A DNA stretch of 64,000 nt from an uncultured Oscillospiraceae bacterium (GTDB lineage Bacteria > Bacillota > Clostridia > Oscillospirales > Oscillospiraceae): contig CAKTPO010000001.1 of assembly GCA_934591845.1 (NCBI GenBank), positions 186,001 to 250,000 of the forward strand, written 5' to 3'. How positions within the stretch are numbered: position 1 is the stretch's first letter; every line of letters begins with the position of its first letter. The notes below the pieces were generated by a model. The model had not been told where the DNA came from. It ran no database searches and saw nothing but the letters and a program-made list of their open reading frames with translations. Below are positions 51,689 to 59,800 of this stretch, piece after piece. The position numbers were made by a program, and so were the translations under genes.

Positions 51689-52393
51689 CTATTTTTTAAG
51701 CTTCTGGATTTCCTGCTCTGTAAGATGGCGCCACTTTCCCTCTGGCAGGCTGCCCAGTCGCAGAGAGCCCTCTCCGATCCGTTTCAGCCGCAGCACCTGC
51801 ATTCCCGCCGCCTGACACATTCTGCGGACCTGGCGGTTGCGGCCCTCGTGGATCACCACTTCCAGCCGGGCCTTTTGGCCCCTGGACTCCAAGAGCCGGA
51901 CCTTGGGCGGGCGGATCTGATAGCCGTCCAGCACAACGGGTCTTGCAAGCAGTTCTTCTTTCCCCGGCTCAAAACCGGAAACCAGCACACGGTAGGTTTT
52001 CTCGATTTCGTGGCTGGGGTGCATGAGACGGTTGGCAAAATCCCCATCGTTTGTAAAGAGCAGCAGGCCCTCAGAGTCCATATCCAGCCGTCCAATGGGA
52101 TACACCCGCGCCCCGCAATCTGCCACCAGCGAGGCAGCATCTGGCCGTCCCTTTTCATCCCGCAGGGTGGTAACGTAACCACGGGGCTTGTGGAGCATCA
52201 GGTAGACGGGCTTTTCTTCCCCGGGCAGGGGGCGGCCATCCACCAGGATCTGGTCATGCTCCGGGTCTGCCGTGGCCCCCAGCTCTGCCGGAAGACCGTT
52301 TACCGTGACCCGGCCCGCCCCGATCCATTTTTCAGCCTCCCGGCGGGAACAAAGGCCCCTGGCGGAAAGGATTTTTTGCAGTCGTTCGTTCAT
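51689..52393 (-). CDS. rluB: 23S rRNA pseudouridine synthase (RluB/RsuA family)
   Basis: A 234-residue enzyme with an N-terminal S4 RNA-binding domain (RLQKILSARGLCSRREAEKWIGAGRVTVNG) and the catalytic domain with YPIGRLDMDSEGLLLFTNDG, which carries the catalytic Asp. HEGRNRQVRRMCQAAG and LKRIGEGSLRLGSLPEGKWR are typical. The ATG at 52393 overlaps the dacF stop (ATGA). It ends the scpA-scpB-DUF2953-ytfJ-dacF-rluB operon, a well-conserved Firmicute neighbourhood. Confidence 0.95.
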   Translation of the reverse strand: MNERLQKILSARGLCSRREAEKWIGAGRVTVNGLPAELGATADPEHDQILVDGRPLPGEEKPVYLMLHKPRGYVTTLRDEKGRPDAASLVADCGARVYPIGRLDMDSEGLLLFTNDGDFANRLMHPSHEIEKTYRVLVSGFEPGKEELLARPVVLDGYQIRPPKVRLLESRGQKARLEVVIHEGRNRQVRRMCQAAGMQVLRLKRIGEGSLRLGSLPEGKWRHLTEQEIQKLKK

Positions 52394-53472
52394 TGTTTTC
52401 TCCCAATTTTCCAAAAGGGCTTCTTGGCAGGAAGCTCCTTTTCAACCGTTTCTCCGTAAACAAGCCCTACTTTTCCGATGACCTTTCCGGAAAGCAGCAC
52501 ATAGGCCCACCCGGCCTCACCGCCCTGGACCACCGGGGCATAGACAAACTCCCGGCTCCCCAGTACGATTTGGGGCTGTTCCTCCCGGCCCAGGGCGTAG
52601 GTAAAATCCTGGGAAGATAGCAGTCGGACAGTGCCTTCGCCGCCCATCAACCGGCGTTCCCCCAGCTGTTCCCCGGCACTGATCAGAAGCCTTGGCGCAA
52701 AGTCCTCAAATCCCCGGTTCAAAAGGGCTTCATGGTCCTGCCAGTCCTGGGGGGCATCCATGGTGGCCACCACCAGTCTGCGGCCCTGCCGCTGGGCACT
52801 GGATACCAGAATCCGACCGGCAGAACGGGTATAGCCTGTTTTAATGCCGTCCGCCCCATCTACCAGCCACAGAAGTTTATTGTGATTTTTCAAATACCGC
52901 TTCCCTACCGTAACGTTCTTTGTGGATACGGTTTTTGCAAAAATCGGGTTTTCCATGGCATAGGCCCCCAGTTTTGCCAAATCCCGGGCCGTAGAATAGT
53001 GGTCCGGAGCATCCAGGCCGTTTGGATTTGCAAAATGGGTATCCGCAAGACCCAGCAGCCGGGCCTTGTCGTTCATCCGCTCCACAAAGCCCTCAGCCGT
53101 TCCCCCGCAGTAAATGGCCAGGGCCACCGCCGCATCGTTGCCGGAGGAGAGCATCAAGCCGTAAAGAAGCTCCTGTACGGTAAGCACCTCGCCCTCCTGT
53201 AAATACATGGAGGAACCCTCAATGCCCACCGCCTCCCGGGGGATGCGCATCCGGTCTAAAACGTTACACTGCTCACAAATCAGCAGCGCCGTCATAATTT
53301 TTGTAGTGCTGGCCATGGGTGCCCGTTCTTCGGGGCTTTTCTCATAGAGCAGCCGCCCACTGACCGGCTCCAATAGCACCGCCCTCTTGGCGGATACCGC
53401 CTCTGCCCGCTGGGGCAACAGCAAAACGGCAGCCAGGATGATAGCTGCCGTTTTGGCCAAAATTGATCTCAT
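52390..53472 (-). CDS. dacF: D-alanyl-D-alanine carboxypeptidase (DacF-like)
   Basis: A 360-residue low-molecular-mass penicillin-binding protein that trims the fifth D-Ala of peptidoglycan stems. A signal peptide ends near AEA (residue 25). The active-site motifs are S55-TTK58, the SGNDA triad (SxN), and KTGYT. A C-terminal domain follows. The ATG at 53472 is close behind a GAGG; a GTG nine bases upstream is possible. The place between ytfJ and rluB suggests a role in spore cortex synthesis, as for DacF or DacB in Bacillus. Confidence 0.93.
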   Translation of the reverse strand: MRSILAKTAAIILAAVLLLPQRAEAVSAKRAVLLEPVSGRLLYEKSPEERAPMASTTKIMTALLICEQCNVLDRMRIPREAVGIEGSSMYLQEGEVLTVQELLYGLMLSSGNDAAVALAIYCGGTAEGFVERMNDKARLLGLADTHFANPNGLDAPDHYSTARDLAKLGAYAMENPIFAKTVSTKNVTVGKRYLKNHNKLLWLVDGADGIKTGYTRSAGRILVSSAQRQGRRLVVATMDAPQDWQDHEALLNRGFEDFAPRLLISAGEQLGERRLMGGEGTVRLLSSQDFTYALGREEQPQIVLGSREFVYAPVVQGGEAGWAYVLLSGKVIGKVGLVYGETVEKELPAKKPFWKIGRKQ

Positions 53473-53511
53473 GTTCCTCACCCGTGGCTAGAATGCCCGG
53501 AAAAGGAAGCT

Positions 53512-53889
53512 TTATTCCGGTTTCTTCTCAAAAAGCGCAGAGATGCGGTCCAGGGTCTCCGGAACCATTTCCACGATCCGGTCAGCGGTGGTATTGGCAG
53601 GCTCCGCAATGGTGAGTATCCGCACATTGCCCTCTTTCACCACCAGGAAGCACACCGGCGTGACCTTGACACCGGCACCCACGCCGCCGCCAAAGGGATT
53701 CTGGGTCGGGGCCTTGCTGGATACAAAGTCCGAACCGCCGCCGCCCAGGCCAACGCTGATTTTGGACACAGGAATGATGGTAATGCCGTCTGCCGTCTGG
53801 ATGGGCTGGCCTACCACCGTATTGGAATCCACCATTTCACGAACTTTCGCAATGGTGCTTTCCAGCATATTGGGAAGTTTCTCACTCAT
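53512..53889 (-). CDS. ytfJ: GerW/YtfJ family sporulation protein
   Basis: A 125-residue protein with the family core VVGQPIQTADGITIIPVSKISVGLGGGGSDF and a Gly-rich NPFGGGVGAGVKVTPVCFLVV. In Bacillus the family member affects spore germination. Its C-terminus (RIVEMVPETLDRISALF) is also typical. It overlaps the DUF2953 stop by eight bases. Confidence 0.93.
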   Translation of the reverse strand: MSEKLPNMLESTIAKVREMVDSNTVVGQPIQTADGITIIPVSKISVGLGGGGSDFVSSKAPTQNPFGGGVGAGVKVTPVCFLVVKEGNVRILTIAEPANTTADRIVEMVPETLDRISALFEKKPE

Positions 53890-54505
53890 TGACTTGCACC
53901 GCCTTTTTCTTCTTCATATCTAAAAACTGTTTTAAAATTCGAATACCGTAGCGAATCACCAGCCCCAGAAGCCGCCCCAGGGTGATGGTCAGATCCATGG
54001 CAAAGACCACTCGGGTCTCGTTGCCCACAAAATCGCATTCCACCTGCACGTCCCGTTTTTTGACTACAAAGGCACGGTCCAGTTGGGGCATCAGGCATCC
54101 CACCGCCGCCCAGGCTCTGCCATAGTACACCGCCAGATCCGCCGGGTCATCCCCTGCCATGATCAGGTGGAAAGTCAGGTGATCCACCCGCAGCTTTCGC
54201 CGCAAATCCCCCAGAAAATCCAGACCGGTTTGAATCAGGGGCAGAAAACGCTTCCAGTCGCCCCCGGGCTTTTTGGGGGATGGCTCCTGCGCAGGCGTTG
54301 TTGTTACCTGGGTTTCCGGCTTTGGTTTTTGCTTTTTGGGCCGGTTCAGCAGCCTATGGAGCCGGTCAGACATGGGGTAAAGCCCCAGCCGGAACACGCC
54401 CACCAGCAGCACCGCCTCCGGTCCTCCGGCATCATAGCGAAGCCGCAGCCCCAAAGGCACACACCCCAGCAACACCAGAATGGCCAGAAAAATCAGCCAG
54501 CCCAT
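53882..54505 (-). CDS. DUF2953 membrane-associated protein
   Basis: A 207-residue protein with one N-terminal membrane helix, a Lys/Pro-rich linker (residues 55-80) and a domain containing TFHLIMAGDDPADLAVYYGRAWAAVG, the DUF2953 core. The family travels with ytfJ and is probably sporulation-related; the precise role is unknown. It abuts the scpB stop and overlaps ytfJ. Confidence 0.85.
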   Translation of the reverse strand: MGWLIFLAILVLLGCVPLGLRLRYDAGGPEAVLLVGVFRLGLYPMSDRLHRLLNRPKKQKPKPETQVTTTPAQEPSPKKPGGDWKRFLPLIQTGLDFLGDLRRKLRVDHLTFHLIMAGDDPADLAVYYGRAWAAVGCLMPQLDRAFVVKKRDVQVECDFVGNETRVVFAMDLTITLGRLLGLVIRYGIRILKQFLDMKKKKAVQVNE

Positions 54506-55084
54506 TTAGGTCGCCTCCGGGGAAGCCCCCGCTTCCTGCCCTTCCTCCGGCAGCTCGATGGGCTCACCAAAGGCGATTTTCTCAATGGGCGGCAGTTCTT
54601 CCAGGGATTTAAGACCAAAGGTCCTTAAAAAATCCGGCGTGGTTTTATATTGAATGGGTCGCCCGGGTACGTTGAGCCGTCCAGCCTCCTCGATGAGCTT
54701 TTTGTTCAGCAATGCCGCCACAGAATAGGAGCTGTCCGCTCCCCGGATCTGCTCCACCATGGCTTTGGTGGCAGGCTGGTAATAGGCAATGATGGTCAGG
54801 GTTTCCAACTGGGAGGAAGAAAGCTTCGGGGGCTTTCTGGTTTCCAGAGCTTTTGTAATATAGTCCGCCATTTCGCCGGAGGACACCATCTGGTAGCCCT
54901 GCTCCAGCCGGAGGATCCGAATACCACGGCGGTCATAGGCCAGCTGGTCTGCCAGGGCATCCGCGGCCTTTACAATATCCTGGGGGTCTGTTTCCAGGGT
55001 CTGGGCCAATCGGGAGACCTCTACCCGCTCCCCGGCGGCAAAGAGAATGGCTTCGATGATCCTTTGCAGCTGTTCTAGTTCCAT
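54506..55084 (-). CDS. scpB: Segregation and condensation protein B
   Basis: A 192-residue two-winged-helix protein that joins ScpA and SMC in chromosome condensation. It begins with LQRIIEAILFAAGERVEVSRLAQ, then LSSSQLETLTIIAYYQPATKAMVEQIRG and the closing YKTTPDFLRTFGLKSLEELPPI. The start shares one base with the scpA stop (TAATG). Confidence 0.96.
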   Translation of the reverse strand: MELEQLQRIIEAILFAAGERVEVSRLAQTLETDPQDIVKAADALADQLAYDRRGIRILRLEQGYQMVSSGEMADYITKALETRKPPKLSSSQLETLTIIAYYQPATKAMVEQIRGADSSYSVAALLNKKLIEEAGRLNVPGRPIQYKTTPDFLRTFGLKSLEELPPIEKIAFGEPIELPEEGQEAGASPEAT

Positions 55085-55878
55085 TAGCCTTGTACTCCTT
55101 CCGCAATGTTCCGGTCCAGCAGCCGGACATTTGGGTTTTCTCCGCTGGTATCGTCCTCTAAGGTAATGGCATTGGTTTTACACAGTTCCAGAATGGCCAG
55201 AAATGTTGCCACCACCTCAGACCGGGTCTTGTTGCCCCGGAACAGCGACTTGAGCTTTTCCACGCCTCTAAGAAGCAGTTGCCGCAGCACTTCTCCGGAT
55301 TTCCGGGCCACCGGATAGGGTTCTTTGCCAACGATGCCCTTAAAATTCTGGGTAGGCGGCGGGAGCTGCCGTTGGCTCCGCTCTGTGATCATTTCCAGTG
55401 CCCGTAACAAATCCCGGACGTCATGCTGGTACCGGTAAGCCCCTGCCTTTTTCAGCGGCTCCGGTTCCTTGGTAAACAGGCACCGGCCGATTTCGTTTCG
55501 GGGTTCCAGCTCCGCCACCGCCACACGAATTTGCTCCATGGCCTCTCTCCGGCGGCGTTCGATCAGCCCCTGCCGCAGCTGGTCCAGCTCATCTTCCGCC
55601 TCCTGCTGCTCCGCGGCGGACAACAGCATCTTGGTTTTGATCAGCATCAGGTGGGATGCCATGGTAATAAACTCACTGGCAATTTCCATATCCAGCCGCT
55701 TCATTTCGTCCAGATACGCCAGATACTGCTCTAGAATCGCCGTAATGGATACATCCTGGATTTCAATTTTGTTTTTGCTCAGCAGCAAAAAGATAACATC
55801 CAGAGGGCCTTCAAAATCCGCCCGTTCTTCCGTCCGGGTGTGGACAATGCCCTCCAGGTGATATTGGGGTTCCGACAT
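55084..55878 (-). CDS. scpA: Segregation and condensation protein A (kleisin)
   Basis: A 264-residue kleisin bridging SMC heads. The N-terminal domain has the DFEGPLDVIFLLLSKNKIEIQDVSI signature, followed by FITMASHLMLIKTKMLL and a C-terminal winged helix (RSEVVATFLAILELCKTNAI). I use the ATG at 55878, which matches the family start and has GAGG ten bases upstream; a longer in-frame reading upstream looks non-conserved. It heads the operon. Confidence 0.95.
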   Translation of the reverse strand: MSEPQYHLEGIVHTRTEERADFEGPLDVIFLLLSKNKIEIQDVSITAILEQYLAYLDEMKRLDMEIASEFITMASHLMLIKTKMLLSAAEQQEAEDELDQLRQGLIERRRREAMEQIRVAVAELEPRNEIGRCLFTKEPEPLKKAGAYRYQHDVRDLLRALEMITERSQRQLPPPTQNFKGIVGKEPYPVARKSGEVLRQLLLRGVEKLKSLFRGNKTRSEVVATFLAILELCKTNAITLEDDTSGENPNVRLLDRNIAEGVQG

Positions 55879-55977
55879 AGATCCCGTTCCTCTCCCTTTG
55901 CGGCGGCTTTCTCCGGGAAAAGCCCTGTTTCTCCAGGGTTTTCCCACCGCCAAGTTCAATTGATATATGTTTTTGGT

Positions 55978-56006
55978 ATTATACCACCCTTTTCCCTACT
56001 TCGCAA
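55978..56006 (-). promoter_or_regulatory. Promoter for the scpA operon
   Basis: Minus-strand -35 TTGCGA (56001-56006), 17-base spacer, -10 TATAAT (55978-55983), 100 bases before scpA. Confidence 0.75.
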
Positions 56007-56044
56007 GCATAGAATAAAAAAATATACAATCTGTATCAAAACGA

Positions 56045-56073
56045 TTGCAATTTCCCACAAGGTGTGATAAGAT
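56045..56073 (+). promoter_or_regulatory. Possible promoter for the small membrane protein
   Basis: -35 TTGCAA (56045-56050), 17-base spacer, -10 TAAGAT (56068-56073), 33 bases before the GTG start. Confidence 0.5.
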
Positions 56074-56105
56074 ACCCCTAGAAAGAGACCGTTGGAGGGA
56101 TAGAA

Positions 56106-56399
56106 GTGGGTAAGAAAAATCGGTATCGTGCGCTGGAGAAGCTTATGACCGAGCTTCTTTTGGGAGATGCTCTTGTTTTTGTGCTGTTTTTGGTGTTCTC
56201 CGCCAAAGGCTGGAATGTTGTGCGGGTCATTGCCGCCACCGTTTCGATTCTTACTTCTGTTTTGTCCCTGGGCTGGCTGTTCATCACCGGCGAACTGATC
56301 CGCAGAAGAAGTTTCTGGATGGTAACAGGCTTTGCAAGCATCTTCCTGTGCCTGCTCATCTCCCTGATCCTCAAGTACCCCTGCCCGCCCATTGCGTAA
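56106..56399 (+). CDS. Small membrane protein, unknown
   Basis: A 97-residue protein with three hydrophobic segments (about residues 17-33, 38-61 and 70-88). The GTG start at 56106 has GGAGG seven bases before it. It is a single gene with a candidate promoter and a strong terminator. I do not recognise a family. Confidence 0.7.
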   Translation: MGKKNRYRALEKLMTELLLGDALVFVLFLVFSAKGWNVVRVIAATVSILTSVLSLGWLFITGELIRRRSFWMVTGFASIFLCLLISLILKYPCPPIA

Positions 56400-56409
56400 A
56401 AGAAAATAT

Positions 56410-56449
56410 CGGGCCTGAACGGGAATGCTCCGATCAGGCCCGGTTTTTT
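56410..56449 (+). terminator. Terminator of the small membrane-protein gene
   Basis: Stem CGGGCCTGA (56410-56418) with TCAGGCCCG (56434-56442), followed by GTTTTTTG. It also faces the 3' end of the convergent ABC gene. Confidence 0.85.
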
Positions 56450-56483
56450 GTTGCATCCCCATTGCGCCCAGGGCTGCGTTGTC

Positions 56484-58088
56484 TTATAATCGAATAATCT
56501 GATCTGCTTCACAAATTAAATCATGGTCGTGTGTTGCAATGAGTACGATTGAATCTTGACTGAGCTGTCGTATCGCTTGAATGACCTTTTTGCGGTTTTC
56601 TTCGTCCAACTCTGCGGTAGGCTCATCAAAGAGATAAAACGGAACATATCGGTTCACGGTTCTTGCCAGAGCAATTCTTCTTGCTTCTCCACCGGATAAC
56701 CCATTGTTCGATGTATCCAGTATCTCCCCCATTCCCTTTTTGTTTATGATTTCACAGACTATGGGTTCAAAACAGTTGTTTTCTTCTTTTTCATCCTTCC
56801 CATAGTCCAGATTCTCCGCAATTGTTTTTTGTTGCAGATATGGGAGCTGATAACAAATCCTCATCATTTTTCTTCGTAAAGAAACTTGATTTGTCACATC
56901 TCGTTGATCAAAGAATATCTTTCCACCGGTAATATCCGTAAAACCCGCAAAGGTCTGGATCATTGTACTCTTTCCTTTTCCACTTTCTGCCACCAGTGCT
57001 GTGACCGTTCCGTTTCTCAACTCCATATTAAGATTCTCTACAATGCGTTTATTTCCGTATGAGACTGTCAAATCAGAAACAACGACTTTTTCGATTTTTT
57101 CGTTTCCCTCCTCCACTTTTTCAAAAGGAATGTTTTCTTTGCCTACAAGTGAAAACACTCTGGTCAATGCAGCATCTGCGTTAAAAATATCTGTTCTGTA
57201 CCGACTAATATTGACCATCGTTGAAAACACACGCTGAAGGTATGCGTAAACCACAACTACCTGTCCTATAGAACAATGTCCTGCTTTCACTTCGTAGATG
57301 CAGGCAAGAAACGCGGCCACATATCCGGTACAATTACAGATTTCTACCCCCGACCAGTACCGTGTCATATATCCCATCTGGCTTTTTCGGCAGTTCAGGA
57401 TCTTGTCGCTCAATTCTTCAAGGCGTTCAATCTCTATTCTTTCTGTACCATATGATTTGACAAGAATGCGATTCTTTAGTATGTCAGAAAAAACGGTGCT
57501 GATCTTTCCGATCTGTTCTCGTTCCCGCTGTCCATATTCCTTGTTTTTATTGCTTACCCGTTTTGACAAATGATACAATGCAATTGATACCGCTACCGTT
57601 ACAATAATCAGCTTCAGATCAATTGTCCCTAAAACTGCAAGGGAGAATACAAAGACCAGTATCTGCCTGAGGAAACCATTCAGCGGCCCGGCAATTACTC
57701 TGGTAATCTGTTCTACATCTCCTGTCAATCTTGTAATCACATCGCCAGAAATATCCGGGTCTGTTACTTTGATCTCACGTTGGATCACAGACCGTACAAC
57801 ATCCTTTCGCACGTCCTCAATGATCTCATTATTGAAATTCATAACAATAATTCCGTAAACAAGAGCAAGAATACTGGAAAGCACATATGTACCTCCAAAC
57901 AACAGCACCCATTCAAAAGCACGATGAAGTTGAACTGTCGGCAGTATATCCACGATTCGGGCGACGATTTGAGCCGGACACAATTCCAGAATGGAACAAC
58001 CGCATGCAAGGAAAACGATGTAAAATAGTCGTTCTTTCCTTTTGGTAACATAATCTTTCAGTCGCAGTACGCCCGATAAGCTTTTCAT
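56484..58088 (-). CDS. ABC exporter half-transporter (fused membrane and ATPase domains)
   Basis: A 534-residue protein with a six-helix exporter domain (about 20-310) and an ATP-binding domain. The ABC signature LSGGEARRIALAR, Walker B FYLFDEPT, Q-loop CYQLPY and H-loop ATHDHD are intact; Walker A reads AESGKGKST, with Ala at the first Gly position. Base composition is clearly AT-richer than neighbours, with rare-for-this-window codons, which suggests recent acquisition. There is no partner ABC gene or peptide gene nearby, so a homodimer is likely; substrate unknown. The ATG follows AGAGGTG at eleven bases. It lies close to a tRNA-Ala gene. Confidence 0.88.
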   Translation of the reverse strand: MKSLSGVLRLKDYVTKRKERLFYIVFLACGCSILELCPAQIVARIVDILPTVQLHRAFEWVLLFGGTYVLSSILALVYGIIVMNFNNEIIEDVRKDVVRSVIQREIKVTDPDISGDVITRLTGDVEQITRVIAGPLNGFLRQILVFVFSLAVLGTIDLKLIIVTVAVSIALYHLSKRVSNKNKEYGQREREQIGKISTVFSDILKNRILVKSYGTERIEIERLEELSDKILNCRKSQMGYMTRYWSGVEICNCTGYVAAFLACIYEVKAGHCSIGQVVVVYAYLQRVFSTMVNISRYRTDIFNADAALTRVFSLVGKENIPFEKVEEGNEKIEKVVVSDLTVSYGNKRIVENLNMELRNGTVTALVAESGKGKSTMIQTFAGFTDITGGKIFFDQRDVTNQVSLRRKMMRICYQLPYLQQKTIAENLDYGKDEKEENNCFEPIVCEIINKKGMGEILDTSNNGLSGGEARRIALARTVNRYVPFYLFDEPTAELDEENRKKVIQAIRQLSQDSIVLIATHDHDLICEADQIIRL

Positions 58089-58300
58089 TGCTATGTTGCA
58101 CCTCTCTCCATTTTGTATTTCAGATTTGCTTCAGATCCAAAAAAGTTGGCAGTTGTTTTTCTATAAATCTCACATTGCAATTAAATATGTTTCATGTTGC
58201 GAAAAACCATAGGATTTTACGTTAATTATATCATGCAGCATTCAGAGAGTCCAGTATCCAGAATCACCATAAAATCGCATTTCCAGAAATTCTCCTAAAA
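58089..58300. other. AT-rich spacer upstream of the ABC exporter
   Basis: This stretch shares the low GC of the ABC gene. A TATAAT sequence reads on the minus strand near 58223-58228, but without a convincing -35. I see no gene or structured RNA in it. Confidence 0.4.
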
Positions 58301-58302
58301 AT

Positions 58303-58336
58303 TCTTAAAACCCGGTAAACATCACGTTTATCGGGT
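58303..58336 (-). terminator. Terminator of tRNA-Ala
   Basis: Stem CCCGGTAAAC (58311-58320) with GTTTATCGGG (58326-58335), one weak pair, then TTTTAAGAATTTTT on the minus strand, directly after the tRNA. Confidence 0.8.
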
Positions 58337-58343
58337 CATTTTC

Positions 58344-58419
58344 TGGTGGACTTGAAGGGATTCGAACCCTCGACCCCCACAATGCGAATGTGGTGCGCTC
58401 CCAACTGCGCTACAAGCCC
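58344..58419 (-). tRNA. tRNA-Ala (anticodon CGC)
   Basis: The acceptor stem GGGCTTG pairs with CAAGTCC, giving the G3-U70 wobble that specifies alanine; discriminator A and encoded CCA follow. The anticodon stem-loop CCACA-TTCGCAT-TGTGG gives anticodon CGC (codon GCG). The T-loop is TTCGAAT. Confidence 0.96.
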
Positions 58420-58439
58420 ATATGTTTAATTGCTTGGGT

Positions 58440-58468
58440 ATTATACCTCTCTTTCCAGAAAAAGTCAA
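58440..58468 (-). promoter_or_regulatory. Promoter for tRNA-Ala
   Basis: Minus-strand -35 TTGACT (58463-58468), 17-base spacer, perfect -10 TATAAT (58440-58445). The -35 touches the antiporter terminator. Confidence 0.85.
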
Positions 58469-58501
58469 GCAGAAAGCAGTCCATTTTCCTGCTTTCTGCT
58501 T
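58467..58501 (-). terminator. Terminator of the antiporter gene
   Basis: A 13-bp perfect stem (58467-58479 with 58489-58501), nine-base loop, then GACTTTTTC on the minus strand. Confidence 0.8.
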
Positions 58502-58527
58502 GTAATTCTTCTTCCCGGATGTGTGAC

Positions 58528-59514
58528 TTACATTGTAAACTGAATGGCGCAGAAGCCGGCGTAGAGCAGCAGCAGCACAATGCCCTGATAGCGGGACAGC
58601 TTCTTCGTTTTCAGTGCGGGCAGAGTCAAGAATGCCATGACAAAGAGCATCAAGGGGATGTCCAGAACCAGAGAGGCATTGTAGCCAAAGAGGGTACTGG
58701 ACTGAGGAATGTGGAAAGGAGCCAACGTCATGGAGGCACCACAGACCAGGACCAGGTTGAAGATGTTGGCACCGATCACATTGCCCAGCGACAGGGCACC
58801 GTGGCCCTTGACAAGAGAGGTGATGGCGGTGACCAACTCCGGCAGGCTGGTACCCAAGGCCACAAAGGTCAGGGCAATGACGGATTCAGGAACGCCCAGG
58901 GCCTTGGCGATCAGAGTGCCATTGTCCACCAGCAGGTCTGCGCCCACAGCCACCAGTGCCGCACCGATGATGAGCAGGAGAATGTCTTTGCCCATGGAAT
59001 TGGACTGGGCTTTCTCCTCCTCCGCCTGGGCTTCCTCTGCTTCCTCAGCAGCAACCGCAGGATTCCGGAAGCCCTGACGGATGGTGATGATCATGTAGGC
59101 AACGAAAATTGCCAGCAGCAGCAGTCCCAAAGGACGGCCAAAATAGCCTGTCAGGTAGACATTCAGGCAATAAATGGCGGCAGAGCCGAAGAAGAAGCAT
59201 ACCGGGGTTTTCAGGGCCTTGGTATCCACAGGGCCGGGGCGAAGGGCCACGGTAATGGCGGCGATCAGGGCCGTATTGCAGATAATAGAGCCAACGGCGT
59301 TTCCATAGGCGATCTCGCCGTGGCCAGTCAGAGCCGAGGTTGCGGAAACCATGACCTCCGGCAAAGTGGTGCCAATGGAAACCACCGTGGCACCAATAAT
59401 GATCTCCGGCACGTGAAATCGCTCCGCAATGCCGGTGGCACCGTCTACAAACCAGTCGCCGCCTTTGATCAGCAGCACCAGCCCCAGGGCAAACAGAAGA
59501 ACAGGTACGAACAT
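58528..59514 (-). CDS. Calcium/sodium antiporter (CaCA family)
   Basis: A 328-residue exchanger with about ten transmembrane helices in two inverted halves. The alpha repeats are SIGTTLPEVMVSATSALTGH and ALGTSLPELVTAITSLVKGH, each followed by GNxxGS/AN. An acidic, Glu/Ala-rich cytoplasmic loop (about residues 155-172) separates the halves. It expels calcium using the sodium or proton gradient. AAGGAG precedes the ATG at 59514. A ~180-base leader lies upstream, which suggests RNA-level control. Confidence 0.93.
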   Translation of the reverse strand: MFVPVLLFALGLVLLIKGGDWFVDGATGIAERFHVPEIIIGATVVSIGTTLPEVMVSATSALTGHGEIAYGNAVGSIICNTALIAAITVALRPGPVDTKALKTPVCFFFGSAAIYCLNVYLTGYFGRPLGLLLLAIFVAYMIITIRQGFRNPAVAAEEAEEAQAEEEKAQSNSMGKDILLLIIGAALVAVGADLLVDNGTLIAKALGVPESVIALTFVALGTSLPELVTAITSLVKGHGALSLGNVIGANIFNLVLVCGASMTLAPFHIPQSSTLFGYNASLVLDIPLMLFVMAFLTLPALKTKKLSRYQGIVLLLLYAGFCAIQFTM

Positions 59515-59693
59515 ATGATAACACTCCTTATTGTTGGCATATTCTACAGATGTGTGGGCAAGCAGAGCCCAAAGCTTTTTGCAAAAGCAAAGGCGGGGAC
59601 AGGAAAATCCGGAGACGGTTGGAGTCTGAACATCCGGCCACGCTTGTCCGGCCCGGTGGGGGCTCCTTTTCCGTGCCGCTTCTGGTTGCGCAC
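59515..59693 (-). promoter_or_regulatory. Structured 5' leader of the antiporter gene, class unknown
   Basis: The promoter at 59700-59728 places the transcript start near 59693, leaving ~180 bases before the start codon. The leader begins GGAGGTGCGCAACC and contains several complementary segments: TGGCCGGA/TCCGG, GCTTTTGC/GCAAAAAGC and GGGC/GCCC. I could not match it to a named riboswitch class. A metal- or ion-sensing RNA is possible given the gene, but this is inference. Confidence 0.4.
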
Positions 59694-59699
59694 CTCCCT

Positions 59700-59728
59700 A
59701 TTCTACCAGAGTCATTCTCCAATTGCAA
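59700..59728 (-). promoter_or_regulatory. Promoter of the antiporter transcript
   Basis: Minus-strand -35 TTGCAA (59723-59728), 17-base spacer, -10 TAGAAT (59700-59705). It is divergent from spoIID. Confidence 0.7.
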
Positions 59729-59800
59729 ATACTATTTTGACAGGCTTTTTCCGGACTTTGTGCTACCATAGGGACAGACCGGATAAGGAGGGCTTTGGAA

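Noticed and set aside
59515..59693. yybP-ykoY manganese riboswitch or lysine riboswitch before the antiporter gene
   Set aside because: I did not find the conserved internal-loop sequences of either class; only the opening GGTGCGC recalls the lysine element, so the class was left open.
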